Assembly: GCF_011764485.1 (NCBI RefSeq) | Contig: NZ_AP022848.1 | Coordinates: 4,244,001-4,308,000 of the forward strand | Direction: 5' to 3' | Source: Bosea sp. ANAM02 | GTDB taxonomy: Bacteria > Pseudomonadota > Alphaproteobacteria > Rhizobiales > Beijerinckiaceae | DNA: 64,000 bases | Shown: positions 25,469 to 34,171 of the stretch, one piece after another | Numbering within the stretch: the stretch's first letter is position 1 | Layout of the letters: each line of letters opens with the position of its first letter | Notes under the pieces: generated by a model | Databases searched by the model: none | The model's input: the letters and a program-made list of their open reading frames with translations, nothing else | What the model was told of the DNA's origin: nothing | Made by a program: the position numbers and the translations under genes

Positions 25469-26784
25469 TGGACCAGACCCTCCCGCGCCCGGCCGCCGGC
25501 ATCGCGGCGCCGCTGCTCTTCATGGCGACGCTGCTGTTCTACCTGGTCACGCTGACGCCGTTCATCGACCTTTCGGCCGCCAACACCGGCGATGCGGCCA
25601 CGGCCAAGTCGAACACGCTCAACCAGATCGTCTATCTCGGGCTGACGGCGGCGCTGTGGCTCACCGCCCTGCGGTCGAGCGCGCGCCATCTGGTCGCCCG
25701 GCCGCGCGGCATCCTGATCGTGATGCTGGTCTGGTTCGCGTTCGTCTCGGCCATCTCCGCGCAGCCCGATCTGGCGCTGAAGCGCGTCTTCCTGGCGATG
25801 CTGACGCTGGTGAACGGCAGCATCCTGCTGCTGCTGCCGCGGTCCGAGCGCCAGTTCGCGGGCATGCTGACGCTCGGCTGCCTCGGCGCGCTGGCGCTGG
25901 CCTATCTCGGCGTCGCACTGCTGCCGCATCTCGCCATCCATCAGGCCACCGAAATCCGCGAGCCGATGAGCGCCGGTCTCTGGCGCGGCCATTTCGCCCA
26001 TAAGAACGTCGCCGCGGCGGCGATGGTGGTGATCAGCTTCGTCGGCCTCTACCTGTTCGGCACGGGCCGGCGCATCGTCGGCATCGTCATGATCGTGCTG
26101 GCGGCGGCCTTCCTCGCCCGGACCGGCGGGAAATCCGCGATCGCGGCCCTGCCCGGCATCCTCGCCATCGCCTGGGCCTTCGAGCGCTGGCGCGCCCTGC
26201 GTGCCCCGATGGCGCTGCTCGGGATCGCGGCCATTAACATCCTGACGATCGGCTGCGCGATGTCCCCGGCGATCCGCGGCCTCGTCGCCGGGCTCGGCAT
26301 CGACCCGACCTTCACCAACCGCATCGACATCTGGAAGATCGGCGCCAACGCCGTGCTCGACAAGCCGCTGACCGGCCACGGCTTCCAGTTGTTCTGGCAG
26401 ACCGACGCGATGGTCCACAAGGGCGGCGCGGCGGCCGGCTGGGCCTATGCCGCCTTCAATGGCCACAACGCCTATCTCGACATGGCGATCACCACCGGCC
26501 TGCCCGGGCTCGCCCTGACCCTCGTCCTGATCGTCTGGCTGCCCCTGCGCGACATCAACCGGGCGGAGGCGAGCGCCAACGACCCCGCGCTCACCCGGCT
26601 CTTCGTGCGGATCTGGCTCTACGGAATCCTCGCGGCCTGCGTCGAGAGCCTGTTCTTCCAGTCCGGCAGCCTGATCTGGTTCATGCTCGTGGTCGCGATC
26701 GTCGGGCTCCATCTCCAGGCCAGCGCCTACGAGATCCGCGAGCCGGAGCCCCTGCCCCGCGACATGGAGCCGGCCCATGCCTGA
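25465..26784 (+). CDS. O-antigen ligase/polymerase (Wzy/ExoQ-like)
   Basis: A 439-residue polytopic membrane protein with about ten hydrophobic segments. The Wzy_C-type signature is present: HFAHKNVAAAAMV near residue 175, RTGGKSAIAALPG, and the long periplasmic loop GHGFQLFWQTD followed by GHNAYLDMAITTG near residues 305-345. Such proteins polymerise lipid-linked repeat units (ExoQ/Wzy) or ligate polymers. The adjoining Wzz and Wzx genes favour polymerase. The start overlaps the wzz stop by 4 bp, and the end overlaps the deacetylase gene by 8 bp, indicating coupling. Confidence 0.87.
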   Translation: MMDQTLPRPAAGIAAPLLFMATLLFYLVTLTPFIDLSAANTGDAATAKSNTLNQIVYLGLTAALWLTALRSSARHLVARPRGILIVMLVWFAFVSAISAQPDLALKRVFLAMLTLVNGSILLLLPRSERQFAGMLTLGCLGALALAYLGVALLPHLAIHQATEIREPMSAGLWRGHFAHKNVAAAAMVVISFVGLYLFGTGRRIVGIVMIVLAAAFLARTGGKSAIAALPGILAIAWAFERWRALRAPMALLGIAAINILTIGCAMSPAIRGLVAGLGIDPTFTNRIDIWKIGANAVLDKPLTGHGFQLFWQTDAMVHKGGAAAGWAYAAFNGHNAYLDMAITTGLPGLALTLVLIVWLPLRDINRAEASANDPALTRLFVRIWLYGILAACVESLFFQSGSLIWFMLVVAIVGLHLQASAYEIREPEPLPRDMEPAHA

Positions 26785-27592
26785 GCCCTCCAGCCCCCCT
26801 GCCCGCCAGCCGCGCCTCGCCCGCTGGCCCGCCCTGATCGACCAGTTCGCCGGGCGCATGGAAAACCGGCTGATCCGCGCCGTCCCGCGCGAGATCATGC
26901 AGGTTCCGACACGCGAGCCGATCGTCTCCTTCACCTTCGACGACGTGCCGGCGTCCGCCCTCGATATCGGCGCCGCGATCCTCGAAGCGCACGGGGTCCG
27001 CGGGACCTTCTATATTGCGGGCGGGCTGGCGGGGAATGTCGAGCCGGGCCGCAGCCTGATCGACCGGGCCGGGTGCGGGGAGCTCGCGGCGCGCGGCCAT
27101 GAGCTCGGCTGCCACAGCTTTTCCCATCGGGACCTGCGCCATCTCGACGGCGGCGCACTGGCGGCGGATCTCGCGCGCAACGCCGCTTATCTCGATGCCG
27201 TCGACCCGCGGGCCTCGCGCCGGAACTTCGCCTATCCCTACAATAGCGGCTCCTTCGGCAAGCGCACCATGCTCGGCCAGTCGTTCCGCACCTGCCGGGC
27301 CGCCGGCGAGGGCATCAATCGCGGTGCGACCGATCCGGCTTTCCTGCGCGCGGTCGAGATCCGGCAGCCGCAGCAGCATGTGCTCGGGCTGGCGCGCTGG
27401 ATCGACGCGCTGGTCGCCGATCCCGGCTGGCTGATCTTCTTCACGCATGACCTTTCGCCACAGCCGACCCCCTATGGCTGCACGCCGCCGAGCTTCCATC
27501 TGCTCGTCGCCTATGCGGTCGCGCGGGGCTGCCAGGTCCTGACCGTCGATGCCGCGCTCGACCGCATGGGCCTCAGGGAGGCGCGGCCATGA
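26777..27592 (+). CDS. Polysaccharide deacetylase (NodB domain, carbohydrate esterase 4 type)
   Basis: A 271-residue NodB-domain protein without clear signal peptide. The catalytic TFDDVPA motif is near residue 54, the metal-binding HSFSHRDL (HSxxH) near residue 115, and SRRNFAYPYNSG forms the R-x-PY/F side of the pocket. It likely removes N-acetyl or O-acetyl groups from a sugar of the exopolysaccharide or its precursor; cytoplasmic or membrane-peripheral action is inferred from the missing signal peptide. Set in the operon between wzy and a GT4 gene and overlapping both. It is unrelated in sequence detail to the NodB-fold protein at 4476. Confidence 0.86.
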   Translation: MPEPSSPPARQPRLARWPALIDQFAGRMENRLIRAVPREIMQVPTREPIVSFTFDDVPASALDIGAAILEAHGVRGTFYIAGGLAGNVEPGRSLIDRAGCGELAARGHELGCHSFSHRDLRHLDGGALAADLARNAAYLDAVDPRASRRNFAYPYNSGSFGKRTMLGQSFRTCRAAGEGINRGATDPAFLRAVEIRQPQQHVLGLARWIDALVADPGWLIFFTHDLSPQPTPYGCTPPSFHLLVAYAVARGCQVLTVDAALDRMGLREARP

Positions 27593-28815
27593 CGAGGCGA
27601 CGCAGGCTCCTGGCCATCAACAACTATTTCTACCGGCGGGGCGGGGCCGAGAGCGTTTTCCTCGACCATATCGACCTGTTCGGCGCGGCAGGCTGGGACG
27701 TGGTGCCTTTCGCGATGCGCCACCCGGCCAACCTGCCGAGCCCGTGGTCCGGCTATTTCGTCTCCGAGATCGAATATGGCGCAACCGGCGGGCCGCTCGC
27801 CAAGGCCCGGCAGGCCGCCAAGGTGATCTTCTCGCTGGAGGCGCGCCGCAACATCCGCAACCTGATCGGGCAGGCGCGGCCGACGGTCGCCCATGCCCAC
27901 AATGTCTACCATCACATCTCGCCCTCGATCTTCGGCGTGCTCAAGGCCGAGGGCGTGCCGCTGGTGATGACGGCGCATGACCTCAAGATCGCCTGCCCGG
28001 CCTACAAGATGCTGAGCCGGGGCAGCGTCTGCGAACGCTGCCAGGGCGGGCGCATCCACAACGTCCTGCTGCATCGCTGCGTCAAGGATTCGGCCGCGGT
28101 GAGCGGGCTCGTCCTGATGGAGACGCTGGTCCATCGCAGCCTCGGCCTCTATCGCGACACGCTCGACCGCCTGATCGCGCCAAGTCGCTTCTATCGCGAC
28201 AAGCTGGTGGCCTGGGGCTGGGACGCCGATCGCATCGCCCATATCCCCAACTGCATCGACACCAGTGGCTACGCTGCAGCAGCCGGCGAGGGCGGCTATT
28301 TCGTCTATGCGGGGCGACTCGCTCCCGAGAAGGGGCTGGCCACGCTGCTGCGCGCCGCCGCGCTGGCCCGCCGGACGCTGGTCCTCGCCGGAACCGGCCC
28401 CGAAGAACCGCGCCTGCGCCGGCTGGCCGAGAACCTCGGTACCGATGTCCGCTTTGCCGGCCATCTCGGCAAGCCGGAGCTGAAGCGGCTTATCGGCGAG
28501 GCGCTGGCGCTGGTTCTGCCTTCGGAATGGTATGAGAACGCCCCCGTCAGCATCCTCGAAGCCTATGCGCTCGGACGCCCCGTCATCGGCGCTGATATCG
28601 GCGGCATTCCCGAGCTGGTCGCCGATGGCGAGACCGGCCTGCTGGTCGAGACCGGCAACGCCGCCGGCCTCGCCGACGCGATGGTCGCGATGGCGGAGCT
28701 GCCTGCCGCCCGGCGCACTGCGATGGGCGCGGCCGGCCGCGACTGGGCCCAACGCGAGTTCTCGCCCGCCCGCTATCGCGAACGCACCCTCAATCTCTAC
28801 GAGGCGATCTGCTGA
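27589..28815 (+). CDS. Family 4 glycosyltransferase
   Basis: A 408-residue GT-B fold retaining glycosyltransferase. The N-terminal domain carries NNYFYRRGGAESVF (G-G/A-E motif) near residue 10. A Cys-containing segment RGSVCERCQGG, HNVLLHRCVK near residues 145-165 is typical of a subset that binds lipid-linked acceptors. The C-terminal nucleotide-sugar domain contains AGRLAPEKGLATLL and the conserved EX7E-type ENAPVSILEA near residue 320. It adds a sugar to the growing repeat unit. ATG overlaps the deacetylase stop, and its TGA overlaps the next ATG (TGATG). Confidence 0.88.
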   Translation: MTRRRRLLAINNYFYRRGGAESVFLDHIDLFGAAGWDVVPFAMRHPANLPSPWSGYFVSEIEYGATGGPLAKARQAAKVIFSLEARRNIRNLIGQARPTVAHAHNVYHHISPSIFGVLKAEGVPLVMTAHDLKIACPAYKMLSRGSVCERCQGGRIHNVLLHRCVKDSAAVSGLVLMETLVHRSLGLYRDTLDRLIAPSRFYRDKLVAWGWDADRIAHIPNCIDTSGYAAAAGEGGYFVYAGRLAPEKGLATLLRAAALARRTLVLAGTGPEEPRLRRLAENLGTDVRFAGHLGKPELKRLIGEALALVLPSEWYENAPVSILEAYALGRPVIGADIGGIPELVADGETGLLVETGNAAGLADAMVAMAELPAARRTAMGAAGRDWAQREFSPARYRERTLNLYEAIC

Positions 28816-30032
28816 TGTACACCCTGATCCCGCCGATCGATGTCCATGCGCCGGCCAGGAAAGTCGTCTTCGTCGGCCTGCGCGGCGTTCCCGACATCCA
28901 GGGCGGGATCGAAACTCATGTCGCCGCGATCTCGACGCGCCTCGTGGAGCGCGGCTGGCGCGTCGAGGTGCTCGGCCGCTCGCCCTATCTCAGATCGCGC
29001 AGGCCCTATCGCTGGAAAGGTGTCACCGTCACACCGGTCTGGTCGCCGCGGTCGCGGAGCTTCGAGACCCTGCTGCACACGGCCCTGAGCCTGTTCGTCG
29101 CGGCGCGGCAGAACCCGGATCTTGTGCATATCCACGCGATCGGGCCGGCGCTCCTGACCCCGCTCGCCCGCCTGCTCGGCCTGCATGTCGTGGTGACGCA
29201 TCACGGCTGCGACTACGAGCGCCAGAAATGGGGCCCCGTCGCCAGGTCCGTCCTGCGGGCGGGCGAGGCGATGGGGATGCTGTTCTCCCATGCGAATATC
29301 GGCGTGTCGAAGGCGATCACGGATGGCGTCCGGCGCCGATTCAGCGTGGGCGCGACCTTCATTCCGAACGGTGTCGAGGCGCCCCTCGCCAATCCCGACA
29401 CATCCTATCTCGACCGCATCGCGATCACGCCGCAGCGCTACATCCTGTCCGTCGGCAGGATCGTCGAGGAGAAGCGGCATCTCGACCTGATCAAGGCCTT
29501 CGCGCGTCTGAACGATCCCGGTCTCAGGCTCGTCATCACCGGCGCGGCCGATCATGCCGGCGCTTATCAACGCGAGGTCGAGGCGGCAGCGGCGGCGACG
29601 TCCGGCGTGGTCATGACCGGCTTCCAATATGGCGACGCGCTGCTCCAGCTCTACCGGCACGCCGCCCTGTTCGTTCTGCCGTCGAGCCATGAAGGCATGC
29701 CGATGGCTCTCCTCGAAGCGCTCAGCTACGGCGTGCCCTGCCTGGTCAGCGATATCGACGCCCATCTCGCGCTCGATCTCGGGCCGGACAGCTATTTTCC
29801 GCTGGGCGCCGTGGACCGGCTTGCGGACGCGATGCGTGCGAAACTGGCCGTGCCAGACCCCGCGCAGAAGGTCCAGCGCGCCGCCGGCGTCCTCGCGGCC
29901 TTTGGCTGGGGCGCGATCGTCGACCGCACCATGGAGGTCTACGAAAGCGCATTGCGCGGCTGGAAGCCGGGCAGCGCGCGCCAGACCGGCCGCGGTCTGC
30001 GCAAACATGTCGAGCTCGGAGGCCGGCGATGA
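28815..30032 (+). CDS. Family 4 glycosyltransferase (second)
   Basis: A 405-residue GT-B glycosyltransferase. The N-terminus reads VVFVGLRGVPDIQGGIETHV, with the G-GG-E acceptor loop. The donor domain contains SVGRIVEEKRHLDLIKAF near residue 215 and the EX7E motif SSHEGMPMALLEALS near residue 295. The GVPDIQGG start resembles a subgroup often found in exopolysaccharide loci, with rhamnosyl- or mannosyl-type specificity; this cannot be decided here. It starts on the last base of the previous gene's stop codon and overlaps the methyltransferase gene by 4 bp. ManC at 51262 could supply GDP-mannose for the locus. Confidence 0.88.
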   Translation: MYTLIPPIDVHAPARKVVFVGLRGVPDIQGGIETHVAAISTRLVERGWRVEVLGRSPYLRSRRPYRWKGVTVTPVWSPRSRSFETLLHTALSLFVAARQNPDLVHIHAIGPALLTPLARLLGLHVVVTHHGCDYERQKWGPVARSVLRAGEAMGMLFSHANIGVSKAITDGVRRRFSVGATFIPNGVEAPLANPDTSYLDRIAITPQRYILSVGRIVEEKRHLDLIKAFARLNDPGLRLVITGAADHAGAYQREVEAAAAATSGVVMTGFQYGDALLQLYRHAALFVLPSSHEGMPMALLEALSYGVPCLVSDIDAHLALDLGPDSYFPLGAVDRLADAMRAKLAVPDPAQKVQRAAGVLAAFGWGAIVDRTMEVYESALRGWKPGSARQTGRGLRKHVELGGRR

Positions 30033-30934
30033 GCACTGCCCTGCGAAACCTCGAAATGACCGCGCTCGGCCTCGGCTTCCTCGGCCTGGCCTGGGCCAAG
30101 AACAAGCTCAAAGGCTACAGCACACCGAACGGCGTGGCGAAAACCGACGAGGAGGGGCAGATCGCCTATCTTCTCGACATCTTCGCCGCGCTGCGCCGCT
30201 TCATGCCGCCGGGTTTCGATCTGCGCGGACGGGACGTGCTGGAGCTCAGTCCCGGCGCGTCGCGCGGCAACGGCGTGCTCTTCCTGGCGCTGGGCGCCCG
30301 GTCCTATCATGCGATCGACGTGTTCGATCTCGCCGGTGCGGAGGATTCCAGCTTCTACGCGCGGCTGCTCGAGCGCTTCCCGGAAGGCGCCCCCGCCGAC
30401 CGGGCGCGCGCGCTGACCCTCGCGAGCGGACCGGGTTCGCGCGAATTCGGTTACGCGGTGGGGCGCGATTTCGACATCCCGCGCCTGGCCGAAGGCAGGA
30501 CGTTCGACCTCATCGTCAGTTGCGCGGCCTTCGAGCACTACGACGACCCGGCGAGCGCCATCACGGCCATGACGCAAGTGGCGCGGCCCGGCTGCGAAGC
30601 GGTCCATATCATCGACCTGCAGACGCATTCGCGCTGGATCCGCGAGCACGACCCGAACAATATCTACCGCTATCCCGAAGCGCTCTACCGGCTCTTCGCC
30701 TTTCCCGGCCAGCCGAACCGGCAACGTCCCGACGCCTATATCCGCAGCTTCGAAGCCGAAGGCTGGAGCGATGTACGCTTCATGCCCTCGCGGACGGTCG
30801 ACCCAGCCCTACGCGAGGCTTCGCTGCGCGGCCTCGCTGTTCCCTTCGCCGGCCGGGTCGATATGGCCATCCTCGATGGCGCCCTGACCGGCCGTTACCC
30901 CGGCATTGTCCGCAGCGCGGGCGTGTCGCGATGA
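30029..30934 (+). CDS. Class I SAM-dependent methyltransferase
   Basis: A 301-residue protein with a Rossmann-type methyltransferase core. Motif I is RDVLELSPGASRGNG near residue 70, motif II-like YHAIDVFDLAG, and motif IV FDLIVSCAAFEHYDDP near residue 165. A hydrophobic stretch at residues 10-25 (ALGLGFLGLAWAKNK) may be a membrane anchor. It likely methylates a sugar of the repeat unit or its terminal residue, a known way to stop chain growth. Located inside the overlapping operon between a GT4 and the GH5 gene. Sequence similarity to characterised sugar methyltransferases is not close, so the substrate is open. Confidence 0.75.
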   Translation: MSTALRNLEMTALGLGFLGLAWAKNKLKGYSTPNGVAKTDEEGQIAYLLDIFAALRRFMPPGFDLRGRDVLELSPGASRGNGVLFLALGARSYHAIDVFDLAGAEDSSFYARLLERFPEGAPADRARALTLASGPGSREFGYAVGRDFDIPRLAEGRTFDLIVSCAAFEHYDDPASAITAMTQVARPGCEAVHIIDLQTHSRWIREHDPNNIYRYPEALYRLFAFPGQPNRQRPDAYIRSFEAEGWSDVRFMPSRTVDPALREASLRGLAVPFAGRVDMAILDGALTGRYPGIVRSAGVSR

Positions 30935-32151
30935 CGAGCCGCCGCTCCGTTCTCGCCGGCCTTGCGACGCTTGCCGCCTCCGGCGTGGGGCGAGCCGCGC
31001 GGGCAGCGGGGAATGATATCCCGCTGTTTCGCCGCGGCATCGGCGTCTCGCATGCGCTTGGCTGGGCTGAAGTTACGGCCGAGAGCACTTACGGGGATGC
31101 GCCGTTCTCGGCTCCGCGTTTCCGTTTCGATGCGGTGCAGCGGCAGGCGATCCGCGCCGCCGGTTTCGATTTCGTCCGCCTCGCCGTCGATGTCGGGCCT
31201 TTCCTGGCCTTGCAAGATTCGGCTCGCAAGCGGCTCGACGCACTCCTTCTGGAGACTGTTCACGGACTGATCGCCGCCGATCTCGGCGTGATCGTCAACC
31301 TGCACCCGAGCGCGATGAACCCGGCCTACCGGCCGGTCGCCCTGACCGCAGGCGTGGACGCGCCGAAATTCCAGGCCGTGCTTGCCCTGCAGGAGCGGCT
31401 GTCCGGCCTTCTGGGGCAGCTTGCCGAAGGCGCAGCGCCCCGCCTCGCCTTCGAGCTGATGAACGAGCCGGAGGTGCCGCAAGCGATCTGGCAGCCCATG
31501 CTAAAAGCCTGCTATCGGGCTGCCCGCAGGGGCTCGGCCCGGCTGCCGCTCGTGCTGGGCGGCGGCTCGATGAACGCGCCGGCGGCGCTGACGGCGATAG
31601 ACACACGCCCGTTCGCCGGCGACGAGCGCCTGATCTACACCTATCACGACTACGCGCCCTGGCAGTTCACGCATCAGGGCGTGCGCGGCAGCCCGGCTTA
31701 TGCGCTCGATGCGATCCCCTATCCGGCGCCGGCCTTGGCCGAGGCGATGACGGCCGCGACCCGGCGGCGCATCGCCGGGCTCGGCCTCGACGGCGCCGCG
31801 CTGGAGCAGGCGCGCAAGGCGAAGCGGTCGCTGGCCCGCTATGCCGGCTTCGACCGGGCGAGCCTCGAACGGGCCTTCCGGCAGGTCGACGCCTGGCGGA
31901 TCGCCCATCGCCTGCCCGCCCATGCCATCCTGCTCGGCGAATTCGGTATCCACCGCACGCCCTACATGGCGACGCCCGAAGGCGCCGCCGCCCGCGCGCA
32001 CTGGTTGCGCGACATGCGCGAGCTCGCCGAGGCGCATGGCTTCGCCTGGTCGGCCTGGACCTATGCCGGCGCCGGGGGATTCGCGCTCGCAGAGAACGAG
32101 GCCGGGCCGGACTTCGACGCCGCCACACGCCGCGCGCTCGGTCTGCGATGA
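30931..32151 (+). CDS. Glycoside hydrolase family 5 endoglucanase-like enzyme, Tat-exported
   Basis: A 406-residue secreted hydrolase. The first 27 residues have a Tat-like signal (SRRSVLAGLATLAASG, then ARAAG). The GH5 (beta/alpha)8 domain shows acid/base Glu in FELMNEPEVP near residue 175 and nucleophile Glu in LLGEFGIHR near residue 335, plus the YHDYAPWQFTHQG segment with a substrate-binding Tyr/His. Many bacterial cellulose and exopolysaccharide operons encode such an enzyme, which trims or releases polymer in the periplasm. It overlaps the methyltransferase by 4 bp and precedes the acyltransferase by 7 bp. Confidence 0.85.
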   Translation: MTSRRSVLAGLATLAASGVGRAARAAGNDIPLFRRGIGVSHALGWAEVTAESTYGDAPFSAPRFRFDAVQRQAIRAAGFDFVRLAVDVGPFLALQDSARKRLDALLLETVHGLIAADLGVIVNLHPSAMNPAYRPVALTAGVDAPKFQAVLALQERLSGLLGQLAEGAAPRLAFELMNEPEVPQAIWQPMLKACYRAARRGSARLPLVLGGGSMNAPAALTAIDTRPFAGDERLIYTYHDYAPWQFTHQGVRGSPAYALDAIPYPAPALAEAMTAATRRRIAGLGLDGAALEQARKAKRSLARYAGFDRASLERAFRQVDAWRIAHRLPAHAILLGEFGIHRTPYMATPEGAAARAHWLRDMRELAEAHGFAWSAWTYAGAGGFALAENEAGPDFDAATRRALGLR

Positions 32152-32158
32152 GGCCGGC

Positions 32159-33427
32159 ATGACCCGAGAGCGCTATGCCCATCTCGACGGATTGCGGGCC
32201 GTCGCGGCGCTCGCGGTGATGGTCGAGCACCTGCTCGGCGACCTGCTCAGACAAGCTCCCAACGCTACCGGCCCGATGAGCCTGGCCGCCCGGTCGGTCG
32301 TCGAGAGCCTGAGCCTCGGCCGCTTCGGGGTGGCGCTGTTCTTCCTGATCAGCGGCTTCGTCGTGCCGTTCAGCATCCGGGGCGAGCAGCCGCTCCGGCA
32401 TTTCGCGATCTCGCGGCTGTTCCGGCTCTATCCGCCGCTGTGGCTGGCGCTGGCCGTAATCGCGACGGTGGCATGGCTCTCCGGCGATGCGCCACCGATG
32501 GGGACCGTGCTGGCCAACATGACGATGGCGCCGCTGCTATTCGGGCAGCCCTGGCTCTCGCCGATCTACTGGACATTGTTCGTCGAGCTCGTCTTCTATG
32601 GCCTTGTCGCGCTGCTCTTCGCAGCGGGGATGCTGCGCCATATCGGCGCCCTGCTCGGGGTCGGCCTCGGCCTGATCGCGGCGACCGTCCTGCCGGTGCA
32701 GTTGCGCATGCATGGCATCGCCGTGCTGCCGGTCCAGTATCTCGGCATGCACCTGTCCTTCCTGTTCCTCGGGCTATTCCTGCGGCTCTGGCTGGTGGAA
32801 CGGAGACCCGGCGCACCGCTCGCGGCATCGGCACTCGGCCTCGCACAGCTTGCCGCCATCTGTGCCGTCTCGTCGTATTCTCTGGCGCGCGGCGATCATT
32901 TCATCATGGAGGGGCTGACGCCCGTCCTCGGCGCTTATCTCATTGCCGTCGCGATCTTCCTCGCCGCGGTCAGGCTGGAACGGCCGCGTTCCGCCTCGCT
33001 CGCCGGGATCGGGCTGATCAGCTACGCGATGTACCTGTTCCACGGTCCGGTCAACGCCGCCGTCTATCGTGCCCTGCCGCTGACCGGGCAGGCCGGTGAC
33101 CTCGCGCTCATGCTGATCTGCATCGGCCTGACGCTGGCGCTGTCCTGGCTCGTCCATCGCCTCGTCGAGCGCCCGATGATCCGGCTCGGGCGGAAGCTCG
33201 CGTCAGGCCGCAAGGCTTCCGCCGTCCAGATGCCGGAACCGAAAGTTGATAGGAGGAGGCAGGGAGGCCATGGCGCGCCCCGCATGATCCCTGCCCATGC
33301 CGGTCAGGGCACGGATATCGACGACCACGAGCTCGCCACGATCGTTGGACCGGCGATTGCCAGCGTCATGCTGGGCTGGCTGGCGCTGCTCGCCTACCTC
33401 GTCTGGAAGATCGCCGACCTGCCGTGA
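32159..33427 (+). CDS. Acyltransferase 3 family membrane protein with extra C-terminal membrane segment
   Basis: A 422-residue polytopic protein. The Acyl_transf_3 signature begins HLDGLRAVAALAVMVEHLL near residue 8, with catalytic His, followed by GVALFFLISGFV and FRLYPPLWLA (the R/Y motif). It probably O-acetylates the polysaccharide from the membrane. After the usual ten helices (ending about residue 345) there is a hydrophilic linker rich in basic residues and then an added hydrophobic segment IVGPAIASVMLGWLALLAYL near residues 397-417. That extension is unusual for the family. It is the last gene of the exopolysaccharide operon; a GC-rich hairpin at 33475-33490 follows. Confidence 0.85.
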   Translation: MTRERYAHLDGLRAVAALAVMVEHLLGDLLRQAPNATGPMSLAARSVVESLSLGRFGVALFFLISGFVVPFSIRGEQPLRHFAISRLFRLYPPLWLALAVIATVAWLSGDAPPMGTVLANMTMAPLLFGQPWLSPIYWTLFVELVFYGLVALLFAAGMLRHIGALLGVGLGLIAATVLPVQLRMHGIAVLPVQYLGMHLSFLFLGLFLRLWLVERRPGAPLAASALGLAQLAAICAVSSYSLARGDHFIMEGLTPVLGAYLIAVAIFLAAVRLERPRSASLAGIGLISYAMYLFHGPVNAAVYRALPLTGQAGDLALMLICIGLTLALSWLVHRLVERPMIRLGRKLASGRKASAVQMPEPKVDRRRQGGHGAPRMIPAHAGQGTDIDDHELATIVGPAIASVMLGWLALLAYLVWKIADLP

Positions 33428-33474
33428 GCTCGGCGAACTGCGACGTTGCGCGTGGCAGACGCGGGCCGAACCCT

Positions 33475-33490
33475 CCCCCGAAACGGGGGG
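33475..33490 (+). terminator. GC-rich hairpin at the end of the exopolysaccharide operon
   Basis: CCCCCG (33475-33480) pairs with CGGGGG (33484-33489) around an AAA loop, about 50 bp after the acyltransferase stop. No T-tract follows, so it is a weak terminator or an RNA-stability hairpin. It marks the boundary between the polysaccharide genes and the next gene set, and it lies upstream of the preferred start 33518. Confidence 0.4.
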
Positions 33491-33517
33491 CTGGCAGGAC
33501 GCGCGCGCCGCCCCGTA

Positions 33518-34171
33518 ATGGGGCATGATCGCACGCCACGGCATCGCCGGCAGGTTCCGGTGATTGCCGCCCTGCTTCTGGCCGAAGCTCTCACCGCCTT
33601 CTGCGCGCTCGCCTTCGAGACCGCGACGGCGCGGCTCGTCGCGCCCCATGCCGGGCTGTCGACCGATAGCTGGACAGCCATCATTGCCGGCTTTCTCCTG
33701 TCCTGGGCGCTCGGGAACCATCTCGGCGGCACTTTCGCCAGAGATTCCGCGCGCCTTTCCCTGTTCATCGCCGCGACGGCCATTCTCTCGGGTGCGGCGG
33801 CAATCGCGCTCACCCCGGCGATGCTGCCGATCCTCGACGAGTGGATCATGGCGCCGGACCCGCTCGCGCGCTGGCGCGCGGTGATGTTCGCGGCCGTGCC
33901 GACGCTCCTGCCGGGTTTCCTGCTCGGCATCGCCCCGCCCCTGCTGATGCTGGCGATCATCGCGCGCGGCGGGGGGCCCGGCGCGCTGGTCGGGCTCGCC
34001 AATGCGGCCGGCGCCGCCGGCAGCGCCGCCGGAGCGGTCTCCGTGCTCTGGTTCGGTCTGGACCTGCTCGGCGCGCGCGGGACCTGCCTCGCCATCGGCG
34101 CGCTTGGCGCCCTCGGCGCGACGCTCGTCGCCGCCGCGGCATGTTTTCTTGGTCCGAGACAACCGGCATGA
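33518..34171 (+). CDS. Small membrane protein resembling the membrane half of SpeE-like fused proteins
   Basis: A 217-residue, strongly hydrophobic protein with about six membrane segments. It has no soluble domain. Its start (LLAEALTAFCALAFETATAR, then LVAPHAGLS) parallels the start of the next gene's product (FLSAASCLAVELAIVRLAAPH), including the small-residue/acid pattern, so the two are paralogous membrane domains. Later glycine-rich segments (LANAAGAAGSAAGAV) match the next protein's VYAASAAGSVAGTAA. The start is uncertain: ATG 33518 and GTG 33560 are both possible. Its TGA overlaps the next ATG (ATGA at 34168-34171), so the two products are probably partners. Function unknown. Confidence 0.7.
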   Translation: MGHDRTPRHRRQVPVIAALLLAEALTAFCALAFETATARLVAPHAGLSTDSWTAIIAGFLLSWALGNHLGGTFARDSARLSLFIAATAILSGAAAIALTPAMLPILDEWIMAPDPLARWRAVMFAAVPTLLPGFLLGIAPPLLMLAIIARGGGPGALVGLANAAGAAGSAAGAVSVLWFGLDLLGARGTCLAIGALGALGATLVAAAACFLGPRQPA

